Shown here: in pieces, positions 47,045 through 59,358 of the stretch
Position numbering within the stretch: the first letter of the stretch is position 1
Layout of the letters: every line of letters begins with the position of its first letter
From: Heterohyrax brucei
Lineage: Eukaryota; Chordata; Mammalia; Hyracoidea; Procaviidae
Assembly (NCBI GenBank): GCA_028571685.1
Contig: CM053141.1
Span: 51,334,333-51,398,332 of the forward strand
DNA: 64,000 bases
Direction: 5' to 3'
Made by a program: the position numbers and the translations under genes
The notes under the pieces: generated by a model
What the model was told of the DNA's origin: nothing
Database searches by the model: none
Seen by the model: only the letters and a program-made list of their open reading frames with translations

Positions 47045-47898
47045 AACAAGAACAACATTAAGTGGACTTCTGCATAACTTGAGTACTCCTTCTATCTTAA
47101 CTCATTACTGCAAGGATAGAGTAGCTGGGGCGGGGAGTGGGGGACCATGCTCTTAGGCGAATTTCAGGCCAACTGGCACAACTAGCGTTTTGCTAAGAGA
47201 GCTCTCTGCACCCCACATTGGTGAGTTGCATCTGGGGTCTTAAAAGCTGCCAAGCTGCCATCTGAGGACACAGCAAATGGTCCAAACTCAACAGGAACAG
47301 ATGCTCACCGAGGACCAAAATGACATGTGGTAAAGACAACCGAGAAGACAGAGAGACCCACAAGAGTGGGTGCCTACATCGACTTGGGACCGGAAGAACC
47401 GGATGGTGCCCGGCCACCACCAGCGATAACCACGATGGAGCTCACAGAGAGGAGTCTCATTGGCAACACAAGAATAAAAATGGGTGCATCATGAGATCTC
47501 CACTAGAAGACCTCAATGATGGTCCAGCAGTTTTGGGGTTCCTCTGAGAGCATGGCTCCCGGCCTGATGCTGCCCTTTCCCATAAATTATAACAAAGGTC
47601 CACTCTTTGGACAGGAATGGATTGGACTTGGCAATGCAGAGTGACCATATATTGGAAGCACTTTATGGTTCTATACATCTATAGGATATCATCTTGCTGA
47701 CCTCTGGCTGTAGGAAGGAGAGTGGATGGAGAGGAGGGGAAAGGAGGCTGTTGGGAGGATGAGACATGTATGGAGCAGAGAGGAATAGTGTGCAGTCACC
47801 GGATAGGGAGAGCAGTGGAAGCTGCATATAGGTGGGCATGTAAATTTATACGTGAATGCATATTTTCACTCAGTCATGTTAAATAAAATTTTTTTTTA
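47045..47898 (+). mobile_element. Nested L1 3'-UTR insertion with 15-bp TSD
   Basis: A separate, extremely 5'-truncated L1 containing only 3' UTR (AACTGGCACAACTAGCG, TCTGGGGTCTTAAAAGCTGCC, ATAGGTGGGCATG) lies inside ORF2 of the host L1. AAAAGTATCATAACA occurs at 47030-47044 and again at 47899-47913: an exact 15-bp target duplication. The 3' side ends in AAATAAAATTTTTTTTTAAA. CpG content is higher than in the host (for example CACCGAGG, ACCGGAAG), suggesting a younger insertion. Confidence 0.93.
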
Positions 47899-48475
47899 AA
47901 AAGTATCATAACAGATTACTATGAAAGACTGGACTCTAACAGATTTGAAAACCTAGAGGAAATGGACAAATTTCTAGATTCACATCACCAACCAAAATTA
48001 TTACATGGAGAAATGGAACAACTTAATAAACGAATCAGAAAGGAAGAGATTAAAAAGTCATAAAAAAAAAAAAAACTACCAACTAAGAAAAGTGCTGGCC
48101 CAGATGGCTTAACTGGGTAATTCTACCAAATCTTTAGTGAAGAGTTAATTCCAACATTACAGAGGCTAACTGACAGCATAAAAAGGGATAGAATACTCCC
48201 AAATTCATTCTATGAAGCCAAAATAACCCTGATACCAAAACTAGAGAAAGATCCCACAAAAAAAAGAGAATTAAAGAAAAATATCACTCACGAATCTAGA
48301 CACAAAAATCTTCAACAAAATCCTAGCCAATAGAATTTAACTAACATATTAAAAAAAGAAAAAATCATCATGACCAAATAGGATTCATACCAGGGATGCA
48401 AGGTTGGTTCACCATCAGAAAAACAATTAACATGATCAACCACATAAATAGCACAACGATAAGAATTATCCGATT

Positions 48476-48880
48476 TTGTCAACTGATAGAAAAAAGGCTT
48501 TTGACAAAGTCCAACAGCCATTCATGCTAAAAACTCTCAGCATGATAGGAATAGAGGATAAAGTCCTCAACACAATAAGGGGCATTTTTTCAATATCAAC
48601 TGCCTACATCATCCTGAATGGAGAGAGACTGAAAGAGTTCCCCCTGAGAACAGGAACTGGACAAGGATGCCCATTCTCATCACTTCTATTCAACACTGTA
48701 ACAGATGTTCTAGCTAGAGCAATTAGACAATACAAAGAACTAAAAGACATACACATCAACAAAGAAGAAGTAAAAATCTCCCTATTCACAGATTATATGA
48801 TTATATATGCAGAGAATCCTAAGGAATCCATAAGTAAACTACTGGAACTAATAGAGGAGTTCCGCAAAGTATCAAAATAG
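48476..48880 (+). pseudogene. L1 ORF2 reverse-transcriptase remnant
   Basis: A 134-codon open segment: [18 protein letters not shown] (motif A region), [14 protein letters not shown] (motif B), then 'LFTDYMIIY' where active L1 has FADD. The second catalytic Asp of the Y/F-A-D-D loop is replaced by Tyr, so this copy could not polymerise. Ends VSK then a stop. Confidence 0.9.
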
Positions 48881-49477
48881 AAGATAAACATAAGTAAATC
48901 AGTAGGGTTCCTTTACACCAACAAAAAAATTATCAAAGAAGAAATCAGCAAATCAATACTATTTACCATAGCCCCCAAGAAGAGAAAATACCTACAAATA
49001 AATCTAAGCAGAGAAATAAGAGATTTGTAGACAGAATTATAAGACCTTATTACAAGAAACCAAACAAAACTTACATAAGTGGACAAACCTTCCCTGCTCG
49101 TGGATAGGAAGAATTAACATTGCAAAAATACATATTTTACCCAAAGTGATCTACATACACAATATATCCCAATACAAATACCAATGTGATTTTTTAATGA
49201 GATGAATAAACAAATCAACAACTTTGGAAATGGGAGAAACCCTAGATAAGTATAGCACTACTGAAGTAGAGGACCACAGAGACAGGACACACACTACCCG
49301 ACCTTAGAACATATTACACTGCCAGAGTAGTCAAAACAGCCTGGTACCGGTACAAAAAGAGACATATAGACCAACGGAACAGTGTTGAGACTCCAGAGAT
49401 GCCACCATCCTCCTATGAACAGTTGATATGTGACAAAGCCTCTAATATTGTAAACTGGGATAAAAACAGTCCCTTTA

Positions 49478-50010
49478 ACAAATGGTGTTGGCAAAATTGG
49501 ATATCCATCTACAAAAACCTGAAACAAGACCCAAATCTCACACCTTACACAAAAAGAAACTCAAAATGAAGACCTAAACGTCAAACCTAAAATGATAAAG
49601 ATGATGCAAGAAAAAACAGGGTCAGTGAAGGAAGTTTTAATGCACAGCATAGACAAACTTCAAAATCTGAGAAACAAAGCATGATCAACAGAAGAGAAAA
49701 TAGATAAATGGGAACTACTAAGAATCAAACACTTCTGCTAATTAAATGGTGTTGGCAAAATTGGATATCCATCTACAAAAACCTTAAACAAGACCCATAT
49801 CTCACACCTTACACAAAAACAAACTCAAAATGAATCAAAGACCTAAATGTCAAACCTAAAATGATAAAGATGATGCAAGAAAAAATAGGGTCAATGAAGG
49901 AAGTTCTAATGCACAGCTTAGACAAACTTCAAAATCTGCGAAACAAAGCATGATCAACAGAAAATAGATAAATGGGAATTACTAAGAATCAAACACTTCT
50001 GATCATCCAA
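49478..50010 (+). repeat. 264-bp tandem duplication in L1 ORF2
   Basis: AATGGTGTTGGCAAAATTGG starts at 49481 and again at 49745, and the following ~260 bp repeat almost identically (CAAGACCCA.ATCTCACACC, ATGATAAAGATGATGCAAG, AAACAAAGCATGATCAACAG). The second copy has a short deletion (AGAAGAGAAA reduced to AGAAA) and continues into normal downstream L1. Confidence 0.9.
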
Positions 50011-51566
50011 AGACTTTATCAAAAGAGTTAAAAGACCACGTACAGTATGGGAAAAAATACTTGGCAACTATATCTCAGACCAACATCTGATCTCCATAAT
50101 CTACAAGGTATTGCAAAATATCAACCAAAAAAAAAAAGTAACTAGTCCAATTAAGTGACAGCAAAGGAGGTGGACAGACCCTTCATCAAAGAGGACACCC
50201 AGGCAGCCAAAAGACACATGAGGAAATGCTCATGACCATTAGAGAAATCCAAATCAAAACTACAATGAGATAGCATCTTACCCAAACAAGACTGGCCATG
50301 ATACAAAGAACACACAAAACAAAACAAAGGAGGCTGTGGAGAGATTGGAACTGCCCTATACTGTCTTGAGATTGCAAGAGTACAACCTCTTTGAAAAGCA
50401 ATTTGGCACTTCCTTAAAAAGCTGGAAATAGATACACCGTTTGATCCAGTAATCTCACTGCTTGGAATGTATCTACAGAAACAAAGGCTGTCACGATAAC
50501 AGATACTTACACACAAATGTTTATTGCAGCCCAGTCCACAATAGCAAAAAGATGTAGTCAACCTAGGTGGCCATCAACAGATGGATGGATAAACATACTA
50601 TGGTATACATACTCATGGAACACTATGCAGTGATAAAGAACAATGATGATTTTAACTAGAAGACATACTGAGTGAAATCAGTCAGCAGCAAAAGGACAAA
50701 TACTGTATGAAACCCTTACTATAAGAACTTATAAATAGACTTATATACAGAAGAAAAGACTGTTTGACAGCTAAGGGTGGGTAGGGAGGGTGAGGGCTGG
50801 TTATAAATTAGACAGTTGATAGAAATTTAGTTGGGTGAAGTTTGATTGGGACCATTGAGGCCAACTGGCATAGCTAGTCTATTGCTAAGACAGTCTTCTG
50901 CACTCCATATTGTTGGGAGGCATCTAGAGTCTTAAAAGCTAGCAAGCTGCCATGAGTTTGGACACCAAATGGTCCTAGCTTATCAGGAACTGATGATCAC
51001 CAAGAACAACAAAGACAAGAGGGAAAAAGAACTCAGGAGACAGAATTACTCATTTCAATGGTAAACTGTATCAACATGCTACCAGAACCATACGATGCCT
51101 GGCCACCAACAAAGACAGCTGTAATGGCACATACAATGATGAGTCCCTGTGGCAACACAAGAAAAAGAAGGGTGCAGCTCAAGAACTCTACTAGAAGACC
51201 ACAACCAATGGTCCGAAGGCCTGGGGATCACCTGGGAGCATGGCCCCTAGACCTGCTGGTGCTCCTGACCAAAAAACACTACTGAGGTCAACTCTTTGAA
51301 TAAAACTGGACTGAACTCAGGGGCATAATATGACCATATGGTGTGTGTACTTTATGGCTCTATGCATTTATGGGATGCTGTCCTACTGGTTTCTTTCTAG
51401 ATGGAAGAGAAGAGAGTGGAGGGGAGGGGCAGGAGCTGATTAAGACAATGTCGTAAGTATAGAATGAAAAAGAGGAGTGTGCTGTCACTGGACAAGGAGA
51501 GCAGAAGGAGTTGTAGACAGGCAAGTATACAAAATTTACTTGGATTGTAAACTTTCCCTTAATTAC

Positions 51567-52090
51567 CGTCATGGATTGAATTGTGTACCCCCAAACGTAT
51601 GTGTAGCCATGTGGCTGGGCCCTGATTCCCAGTATTTTGTGATTATCCTCCATTTTGTGGTTTTCCTATGCTGTACGTTAAAAGATAAGGGTGGGCCTGT
51701 AAATCCCTTCATAAATCACCTCCCTGCTCCACTGTAAAGGGAATTTCCCCGGATTATGGTTTGCTCCACCCTTAATCCTTTCATTCTGCAAGACATAAAA
51801 GTAAAGGGAAGCAGGCAGAGAACTGGGAACATCACACCATCAAGAAAGCAGCACTGGGAGAAGAGCATGTCCTTCAGACCTGAGGTTCCTGCACCAAGAT
51901 GCTCCCTGGACAAAGACTGATGCAGTACTGGACTTTCCTCCAGAGCCGACAAGGGGGAAAGCCTTCCCCTGGAGTGGACATCCTGAATTTGGACTCGTAG
52001 CCTACTGGACTGTGTAAGAAGAAACTTGCCTTTGTTAAAGCCATTCACTCTGTGGTATTTCGGTTAGAGCAGCACTAGCTGACTAAAATA
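51567..52090 (+). mobile_element. Solo LTR, MaLR/ERVL-like, in L1 tail
   Basis: Begins CGTCATGGATTGAATTGTG (first base of the TG terminus mutated) and ends AGCTGACTAAAATA. Flanks ATTAC (51562-51566) and ATCAC (52091-52095) match 4 of 5; the L1 tail continues on the right. About 524 bp; no internal sequence. Confidence 0.88.
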
Positions 52091-52149
52091 ATCACAATAA
52101 AAATTAAACAAGAAAAAAATACAAGAAATTTTAATTATTGTTACCAAAT

Positions 52150-52235
52150 GACTTTTATATCCTAGAGACTGAGTTAGGTACGTTATGTATTAGCTCATTT
52201 CACTCTGTCAACCATTCTATTTTAGAGATAAGTCT
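52150..52235 (-). repeat. MIR SINE fragment
   Basis: GACTGAGTTAGGTACGTTATG and TATTAGCTCATTTCACTCTG resemble the antisense MIR 3' half. Confidence 0.55.
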
Positions 52236-53174
52236 CTAATAAAGTGATTACTGATTCCAATAAAGATTATCACAATGGATTTTGTTGATGATTACACAAC
52301 ACGACTGATGTAAGCAGTAACACTGAATTTAAAAGTGTTGAATTACACAGCGTAATTGATACAAGTATTACAAGGCAAATGTTGTTTTAGAAACACACAC
52401 ATACACGCACAGAGGAATTTTACATCCTGGAAATTAATTTGTCAAACCATTAGTTTATAACTTCAGAAATAAAGTAAGGCCATGTACACCATGACAATAA
52501 TGAATATCAACTAGGTCAGTTATTAAGTTTACAGTGTAACAGAAGAATAATATCAGCAATATTTTTACTAGACATCTCAGTGGCATCATTCTGTTCTCCT
52601 AGATGTAAAGCAACATGAATTATCAGCTCTTTGTCTTAAACAGAAAAGTGTTCTTTGTTTTTTTCCTGTAATGATTTTAGATAGTGTTGAATAGTTTAGA
52701 ATACACTGATGTCAGTGAATAAGAGATACACACTAACCTGAATTTTCCCTATATTTAAGCATGACAAAAATGGTGGAAATTTTATCATAATGGGTGTAAA
52801 TCTTGTTTGTTGGTTTATTCTCCCCACTCTTTCTAAAACTGGAAATCTTTCCAGTCACTGCTGCACATTAGGAACACTGCCCTTTGTCTCCACTCCCACA
52901 GTGAATTCTTGCTTTCTCTCCTCCATCCGAAAACACTCATGAAACAACTGCTCTCTTGTAGTACAGTTGTTGCTTCAAAGCCAAATTTACTAGAATTTTA
53001 TAAATATCCACAAAGCATGGGAGTACTGGTAGTCAGAACATGATGGCAATGTTCTTCACATTGTCCAGCTAGGCCTTTTGAACCTAATACACACAAATTA
53101 TTTTTTAGAATGTTCTGTGAAATATAATATTCAGTTTAATATCACACAACATGGATTAGATTTCTATTCCCTAG
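52236..53174. other. Non-coding spacer
   Basis: No gene or repeat recognised. Confidence 0.5.
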
Positions 53175-53290
53175 GCTTGCAGCTAATGGTCTTTATTTTG
53201 ATCTATAAAACAAGGGAAATAATACAGATTTTCCAGGATTGTGGTAAGCATTATACGAGAATATGTGTAAAGTGTGTAAATATTGAATAT
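53175..53290 (+). repeat. MIR SINE fragment
   Basis: GATCTATAAAACAAGGGAAAT, GATTGTGGTAAGCATTATACG, TGTAAAGTGTGTAAATATTG: sense MIR core and 3' part. Confidence 0.7.
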
Positions 53291-53377
53291 GACAAAAAAA
53301 GAAAGTCACTTGGCAAATAGAGCGCTATTGCCCTCTATCCTACTCTACTTGACTTATTTTCCTGATTGACTATATTG

Positions 53378-53625
53378 TTGTTAGTAGGTGTCTTCAAGTC
53401 AGTTCCAGCTTACGGCAACTGAATGTCCAACAGAAGGCAACACTGATGGTCCTGCGGTACCCTTACAGTCATTGTCATGCTTGAGCTCAGTCTTGCAAGC
53501 TCTGTGTCAGTCCATCTGGTTGAGGATCTTCCTCTTTTTCACTGGACCTCTACTTTACCAAGCATGGCGTTCTTTTCCAGGAACTGATATCTGCCAACAA
53601 CATGTACAAAGTATGTGAGATGCAA
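53378..53625 (-). mobile_element. RTE LINE 3' end
   Basis: GTTGTTAGTAGGTGTCTTC (3' tail complement), GTCATGCTTGAGCTCAGTC, GGATCTTCCTCTTTTTCACTG, CAACAACATGTACAAAGTATG. 5' truncated. Confidence 0.88.
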
Positions 53626-54602
53626 AGAGCACAAAGAGAGATTCCAAAGAGCACTCTGGTTTGATTTATATACTTATATAGTGGTGGACTATATACTATT
53701 TAAATCATTCTCTCTTCTTGTCCCCAACACTCGTCTTTTCATCACACTGTAATGGCATGTTGCTGTGATGCTAGAAGCAATGACACTGGTATTTCAAATA
53801 CTAGCAGGGTCGCCTAAGGTGGAAAGCAACCAGACTAAGATAGGTTAGGAAGAAGGACTGGGCAATCTATTTAAAAAATAAAAATTGACCAGTGAAATCC
53901 TTAGGAACAGCAGCAGAACATTACCTGATGCAGAACTAGAGGATGAGTCCCTCAGGTTGGAAGACACTCAAAGTACAACTGGGGAAGAGCTGCCTCCTCA
54001 AAGTAAAGCTGGCCTTCATGACATGGATGGAGTAAAGCTTTCAGAACCTTCATTTACTGATGTGGTGACTCAAGATGAGAAGAAACAGCTGTAACTATCC
54101 ACTGATAATTGAAACATGGAATATATTAAGTATGAATCTAGGATAACTGGAAGTCATGAAAAATCAGATAGAATGCATAAAGATCAATATTCTAGGCATT
54201 AATGAGTTAAGATGAACTGATACTGGAAACTTGGAATAGCACAATCACATCGTCTAGGAAACCAGAAATGAAAAATTAAAGAAGAATGGTATAACATTCA
54301 TCATTAAAAAGACTATTTCAAGATCTATTCTGAAACGCAACACTGTTAGTGCTAGGATAATGTCCATATGCATACAAGAAAGAACAGTTAAGTTGATTAT
54401 TACTCAAATTTACAAACCAACCACTAAGCCCCAAGACAAAGAAACTGAAGATTTTTACCAACTTCTACAGTATGAAATCAATGAAAGACTTAATTAAGAT
54501 GTATTGATAATTACTAATGATGCAAATGTGAAAACTGAAAATAAAGAAGAAAGATTGGTAGTTGTAAAATATGGCCTTGGTGACAGAGATGATGGCAGAG
54601 TT

Positions 54603-55055
54603 TGCATTAACACAGAAGTCTCCAGGCTGTGGAAAACTCTATTGTCTTAAACAGCCTGCTTGACCTGCCCTGTAACTTTGTATTGGAATCTCAGTTCCTT
54701 TGCTTTACTAGTGCCATAAGTTGGTATTAGATTCCTTGTCCTTTGTTTGGCCTGTCCTGTGATTTTTACAGTAAAATCCTGGCAATACACAGAATTGCAT
54801 ACAAATCCCATTGCTCCTGTGTAGCATGATTAAAAATGTTGCTGATGTAACCTGTTTGAACTTTCTACTTGTAAACGTCTTAAAAGAAATCTTTCCTCTT
54901 GCACTGGAGGAACAGTTTTGATGGTAGCAGCCCCAGCTGCTTCCTTTCATTGTACGATGAAATAAAGTTGCCTTTCCGTGTTCCCCACACGGCCTCTAAT
55001 TTCTTGATTTATACAAGTCACACTGAGCAGAACCTGTGGTTTCTATCTGGCAACA
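54603..55055 (+). mobile_element. LTR-like insertion in RTE, ERV1-type (first)
   Basis: Foreign ~450-bp block inside the RTE endonuclease region (RTE stops after GATGATGGCAGAG and resumes at GAATAACATAAATTTGC). It has a polyadenylation signal GATGAAATAAAG at about 54957-54967, then a GT/C-rich downstream segment, and ends TCTATCTGGCAACA. TG...CA termini are possible but no clean 4-5 bp duplication was found, so limits are approximate. Confidence 0.6.
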
Positions 55056-56001
55056 GAATAACATAAATTTGCAAGACTAATGACTCATTGCAAATATCTC
55101 TTTTTTTTCACAATGTAAATGACAACTGTACATGCAGCCCTTACTAGATGGAATACATAGGAATCAAATCTACATCTGTAGAAACAGACTATGGAGACAT
55201 TCAACATCATGGATCAGAATAACATTTGGGCCAACTGCAGAATAGAATCCCCCAATTACTACCATGAAAGTTCTTGGTGAAGCTGAAGAAAATTTTAACA
55301 AGAGTCAAAGCACGACCTTGAGTATATCCTACCCGAAGCTTGAGACCATCTCGAGAACAGATTTCACACATTGAACACTAATGACCAAACAACAGGTGAG
55401 CTGTGGGATGACATCAAATACATTATACATGAAGAAAGCAAAAGATTATTAAAAAGACAGAAAGAACAAAATGAATGTCAGAAGAGACTGAAAATTTTGC
55501 TTGAACATAGAATAGTTAACATGAAAGGCAGAAACGACAAAGTAAAAGTGCAACAGACAATTTCAAAAGGACAAAGTAAAGTATTATAATGAAATGTGCA
55601 AAGACTTGGAGTTAGAAAACCAAAAGAGAAAAACATGTTCTGTGTTTCTCAAATTGAAAGAATGGAAGAAAAAAAATCAATCCTGTAATACTGGAAAATT
55701 CTATGGGCGAAATGTGGAATGACGCAGGAAGTATCAAAAGAAAACAGAAGGAATACAGAAAATTAGTCTACCAAAAATAATTGTTCAATGCTCAACTATT
55801 TCAGGAGGTAGCATGTGATCAAGAACCAATAACACTGAAGGAAAAAACACAAGCTGCACTGAAACCATTGGTGAAAAACAAGGCTAAGGAACTGAGAGAC
55901 TACCAACTGAGAAGTTTCAACAAACAAACGCAATCCTGGAAGTGCTTGCTCATCTGTGCCAAGAAATTTGATAGTTACTTGGCCAGCTTCTTAGAAGAGA
56001 T

Positions 56002-56453
56002 TGTAACCTAACCCTACAAATTCCAGCAGACTTCCATTAGTCCTTAAACTAGCCCAACTCGGATTTGGTCCATCTGTCATGTGCAGAGGGCCATATGTGA
56101 CCAGTAATCGACTTCAACAGAGGATGCAGCAACAGGTGCGGTGAAATCAGAAGACAAATCATCACCCAATTCCGAAGCAACAGCCTAACAAGAACCATGC
56201 CACCTCCTGTTTCCTAGCCTCCTTCTAGAATTTTCTCTCCCCAGTAGTTCTGCATGGCCACCATTTTTCTACTGAAATCGCACATAAACCCTGTTTCGCC
56301 ACAGCTCAGGGAGCTAATCTGAATAACTTCCTCTCAGCTCCTTGCTCTGCACAGTGCAATAAAATGACTGTACCTTTCTCAAAGACTGGTGTCCAGAGAG
56401 TCGGTAAGTCTGACTGCGCTAGACAAGGGCTTACCTTCCTCAGTTTGGCAACG
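56002..56453 (+). mobile_element. LTR-like insertion in RTE, ERV1-type (second)
   Basis: Another ~450-bp foreign block: TGTAACCTAACCC start, polyadenylation signal CAATAAAATG at about 56357, TTTGGCAAC end. RTE resumes with GAGAACCACTTGTGCCC. Flanking GAGA at 55997-56000 and 56453-56456 may be part of a target duplication. Sequence differs from the block at 54603, so these are two separate insertions in one RTE. Confidence 0.6.
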
Positions 56454-57700
56454 AGAACCACTTGTGCCCATTCCAAAGAAAGATGGTACAACCAAACGGG
56501 AATTATTGAACAATGTTGTTAATATTACACACAAGTAAAATTTTGCAGAAGGTCATTCTAAAATGAATACATTAGCACACTGACAGTGAACTGAAAGAAA
56601 TTCGAGCCATATTCAAAAGAGTATGTTGAAAGTGGGATACCATTGCTGGTTATCAGATAGATCTTGGATGAAAGCAGAGAAGATCTAAAAGATGTTTACC
56701 TGGAATTTATTGACTATGTGAAGGCATTCAAATGTGTGGATCATAAGAAATTATGGGTAATACTGTGAAGAATGGGAGTTCTCGAACACTTAATTGTGCT
56801 CATAAGGAACTTGTACATAAACTAATGGCAGCCCTTCGAACAGAGCAAGGGTGATACTTTGTGGTTTAAAATAAGAAAAAATACATGTCGAGGTTGTATC
56901 CTTTCACCATATTTATTCCTTCTCTATTGCTGAGCAAATAATCTGAGAAGCTGTACTGTATAAAGGGCAATGCAACACCTGTACTGGAGAAAATTTCATT
57001 AGTAACCTGTAAGTATCCAGGTTACTTCTGCAATATGTAGATGTCTAAACCTTGTTTACTGAGAGAGAAGTAGAATCGAAGAGCTTATTGCATACTTCAG
57101 TGTGGATTACACCTCAAAATAAAGGAAAAAAATATCCTCGCAACTGAGCCAATGAGGAGCATCATGATAAAACATAAAATATTGGTGCTGTTATGGATTT
57201 TATTTTGCTTGGAACCATAATAACGGTCTACAAAATAAAAAAAATCAAATGATGTATTGCATTGGGAAAATATTCTGCAAAAGCCTGTTTAAAAATGTTA
57301 AAAACCAAAGATGTCACTTTGAGGACTACCATGTGCCTGGCCCAAGCTATGATGCTTTCCATTGCCTTATATGTGTTCAAAAAGCTGAACAGTGACTAAA
57401 AGGAAGACAGAAAAACTGATGCCTTTAAATTACAGTGTTAACAAAGAAGATTGCATATACTCTGAACTGCCAGGAGAACCAACACATCCGTCTTAAAAGA
57501 AGAACAGCCAGAATGTTCCTTAGTCATAAGGATGAGATTTCACCTCATGTACTTTGGACATGTATTTAGGAAGGACCAGACACCGAAGCAGGACATCATG
57601 TTTGGTAAACTGGAGGGTCAGTGAAAAAGAGCAAGTCCTTCAAGGAGATGGTTTGACACAGCAGCTGCAACAACAGGTTTAAATATAGCACAAGTAAACA

Positions 57701-57807
57701 TTGGCAGTTCAAATCCACCAGACACTGCATGGAAATTCTAGGAACAATTCTCTTCTGTCCTGTAGAGTCACTATGAGTCAGAATTGACTTGCCAGCTGTG
57801 AGTGGGT
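57701..57807 (+). mobile_element. 5'-truncated AfroSINE inside RTE 3' end
   Basis: ATTGGCAGTTCAAATCCACC (box B onward), AGAGTCACTATGAGTCAG core; RTE resumes with GTGAGGATGGTGTGGGACC. Confidence 0.82.
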
Positions 57808-57904
57808 GAGGATGGTGTGGGACCAGCAAAGTTTTCTTTCTGTTGTACATAGGGTCTCCATGAGTTCGAACTAACTGGAAGGCACCTAACAACTTCCTAG
57901 TCAT

Positions 57905-58609
57905 TTATATTTAATTATATGTAATTATTCTTCCATGACTAAAGTAAGTCAGAAGACTAATAGCAAAATCTTTCAGGGAAGATTTGGAGTATGTATTTTG
58001 GGGCCATATGTGCACTGACAAATACAATGTATATGGGGAAAGGTATGTATATGGGGAAATGGGCATTAGAGGTTGATTTTACTTGGAAAGTCAGGAATTA
58101 AATTATTTCTTAGGAAACAATAAAGTAATAGCTTGAAAGATGCTCCAAAATATAATTTTATGTGACCAGAGATTAATGTCATGTGTTAAATTTTTTTACC
58201 CCATTTTTCTTGTTTCTGCCCTTGATAGTGTTCTGTTGCTTAAGAAATATATATATAAAATCTCTCTTCACCTTCCTCCTCTGTACACCAATTCTCCTCC
58301 CCCTGCATCTTGTGCTCTTTTTCCTTTGTCTTTTCTCTTGCTTCGTGGTATCACTGTTCCAGTGCAGCACTTGAACAAATTTATGTTTATAGCCTGAAAT
58401 CTCCTAATATTTATCGTACAATTAATGGTTTTCCACTCTCTGGGGAAACAACTGGGATTAGTAAATTGCTGCTACTGTGCTATATTGTGCTGAAATTAGT
58501 TGCGCTTATATTTCTCTAAAGTTCTCCCAAAGGAGAAATTTCAGTGGTCATAACAAATAAAACACGGAATGTTTTCAAAATTTCATGGGAATACTCTCTG
58601 GCCAAAATT
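57905..58609. other. Non-coding spacer
   Basis: Three overlapping short frames around 58140-58519 are T-rich chance frames; no domain seen. Confidence 0.5.
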
Positions 58610-59255
58610 AAAGGAACTGAAGTTACAGAGAAAATGTTGTGCCGCTAAGATCTTAAAAGCCTTTGAGTGGTCATCCAAGATACCCGTTGCCTTCACCCCT
58701 TCAGGAACAGGGGAGAATGAAGGAAACTACAGACACAACACAAAGAGTAGTCAAAGGCCTAATGGACAACAGCAACCACTGCCTCCACCAGATTTAGGCC
58801 AGAGCAACTAGACAGCACACAGCTACCACCACTGACTGTTCTAGCAAGGATTGTAATAGAAGGTCCCTCACAAGGCTGGAAAAAAACATAGAACAAAATT
58901 CTAACCCCCCTAAATAGTCCAGAATTGACAGCCTGACAAGGGATTGGAGAAACCCTGGAAATATAGCCCTGTGGCGGCACTTCTATTTCAATAATGAAGT
59001 CAGTCCTGAGGTTTATCTTTTAGCCAAAACTTTAAAAGGTGCATAAAATGAAATGAGACCAAAGCGGCATACCAGGCCAGAAACAAGGGCTACAAGGCAG
59101 AAGTGAACCGGAGAGCTTATGATTGGGAACCCGAAGTCAAGAAGGAAAGGTGCTGACACATTGTAGGGTTATTAATCAATGTTATGAAATAGGATGCATA
59201 CTAACTATTTAATAAGAAGCTAGTTCATTCTGCAAACCTCCACTTGAAGTAAAAT
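58610..59255 (+). other. Unassigned repeat-like stretch
   Basis: Base composition less AT-rich than its surroundings. The right part (TAATGAAGTCAGTCCTGAGG, CAAGAAGGAAAGGTGCTGAC, CTCCACTTGAAGTAAAATAGG) looks like a degraded retroelement 3' end. I cannot name the family, and it shares nothing with other parts of the window. Confidence 0.35.
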
Positions 59256-59358
59256 AGGCCCAAACTAGTACAACAGAAGGAAACCATCTCTGATTTTAGC
59301 AAATTTTCAAATTATGCCATTGAATTATCTAAGTGAAAAACCTAACTTACACACAGTC

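Larger units (their letters stand above)
43335..52125 (+). mobile_element. Near full-length L1, dead, with nested insertions
   Basis: Starts with the L1-like 5' end CAAGATGGCAGACTAAGC (about 43340) and a GC-richer 5' UTR to about 44400. An eroded ORF1/intergenic region follows to about 45830, then ORF2: endonuclease remnants at 46040-46500, reverse transcriptase at 47.9-48.9 kb, C-terminus to about 50.7 kb. The ~0.85-kb 3' UTR runs 50740-51566 and the tail is at 52091-52125 (ATCACAATAAAAATTAAAC). Removing the nested L1 piece (47045-47898) and the LTR (51567-52090) leaves about 7.4 kb, a normal full L1 length. Numerous stops, frame changes and a mutated catalytic loop make it inactive. Confidence 0.88.
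53880..57900 (+). mobile_element. Near full-length RTE LINE with three insertions
   Basis: Contains the most 5' RTE sequence in the window. A 69-codon N-terminal segment (53885-54094) is followed by the AP-endonuclease region (TTAATGAGTTAAGATGAACTG around 54199, giving the 'GINELRW'-like motif after frame correction; ATTACTCAAATTTACAAACC). The linker and reverse transcriptase (TGATATTAACACTAATGACC-like region at 55360-55990 and 56460-57350) and the 3' end CACCTAACAACTT at 57884-57896 follow. Interrupted by LTR-like sequences at 54603-55055 and 56002-56453 and a SINE piece at 57701-57807. Stops throughout; inactive. About 3 kb when insertions are removed, the usual RTE size. Confidence 0.85.
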
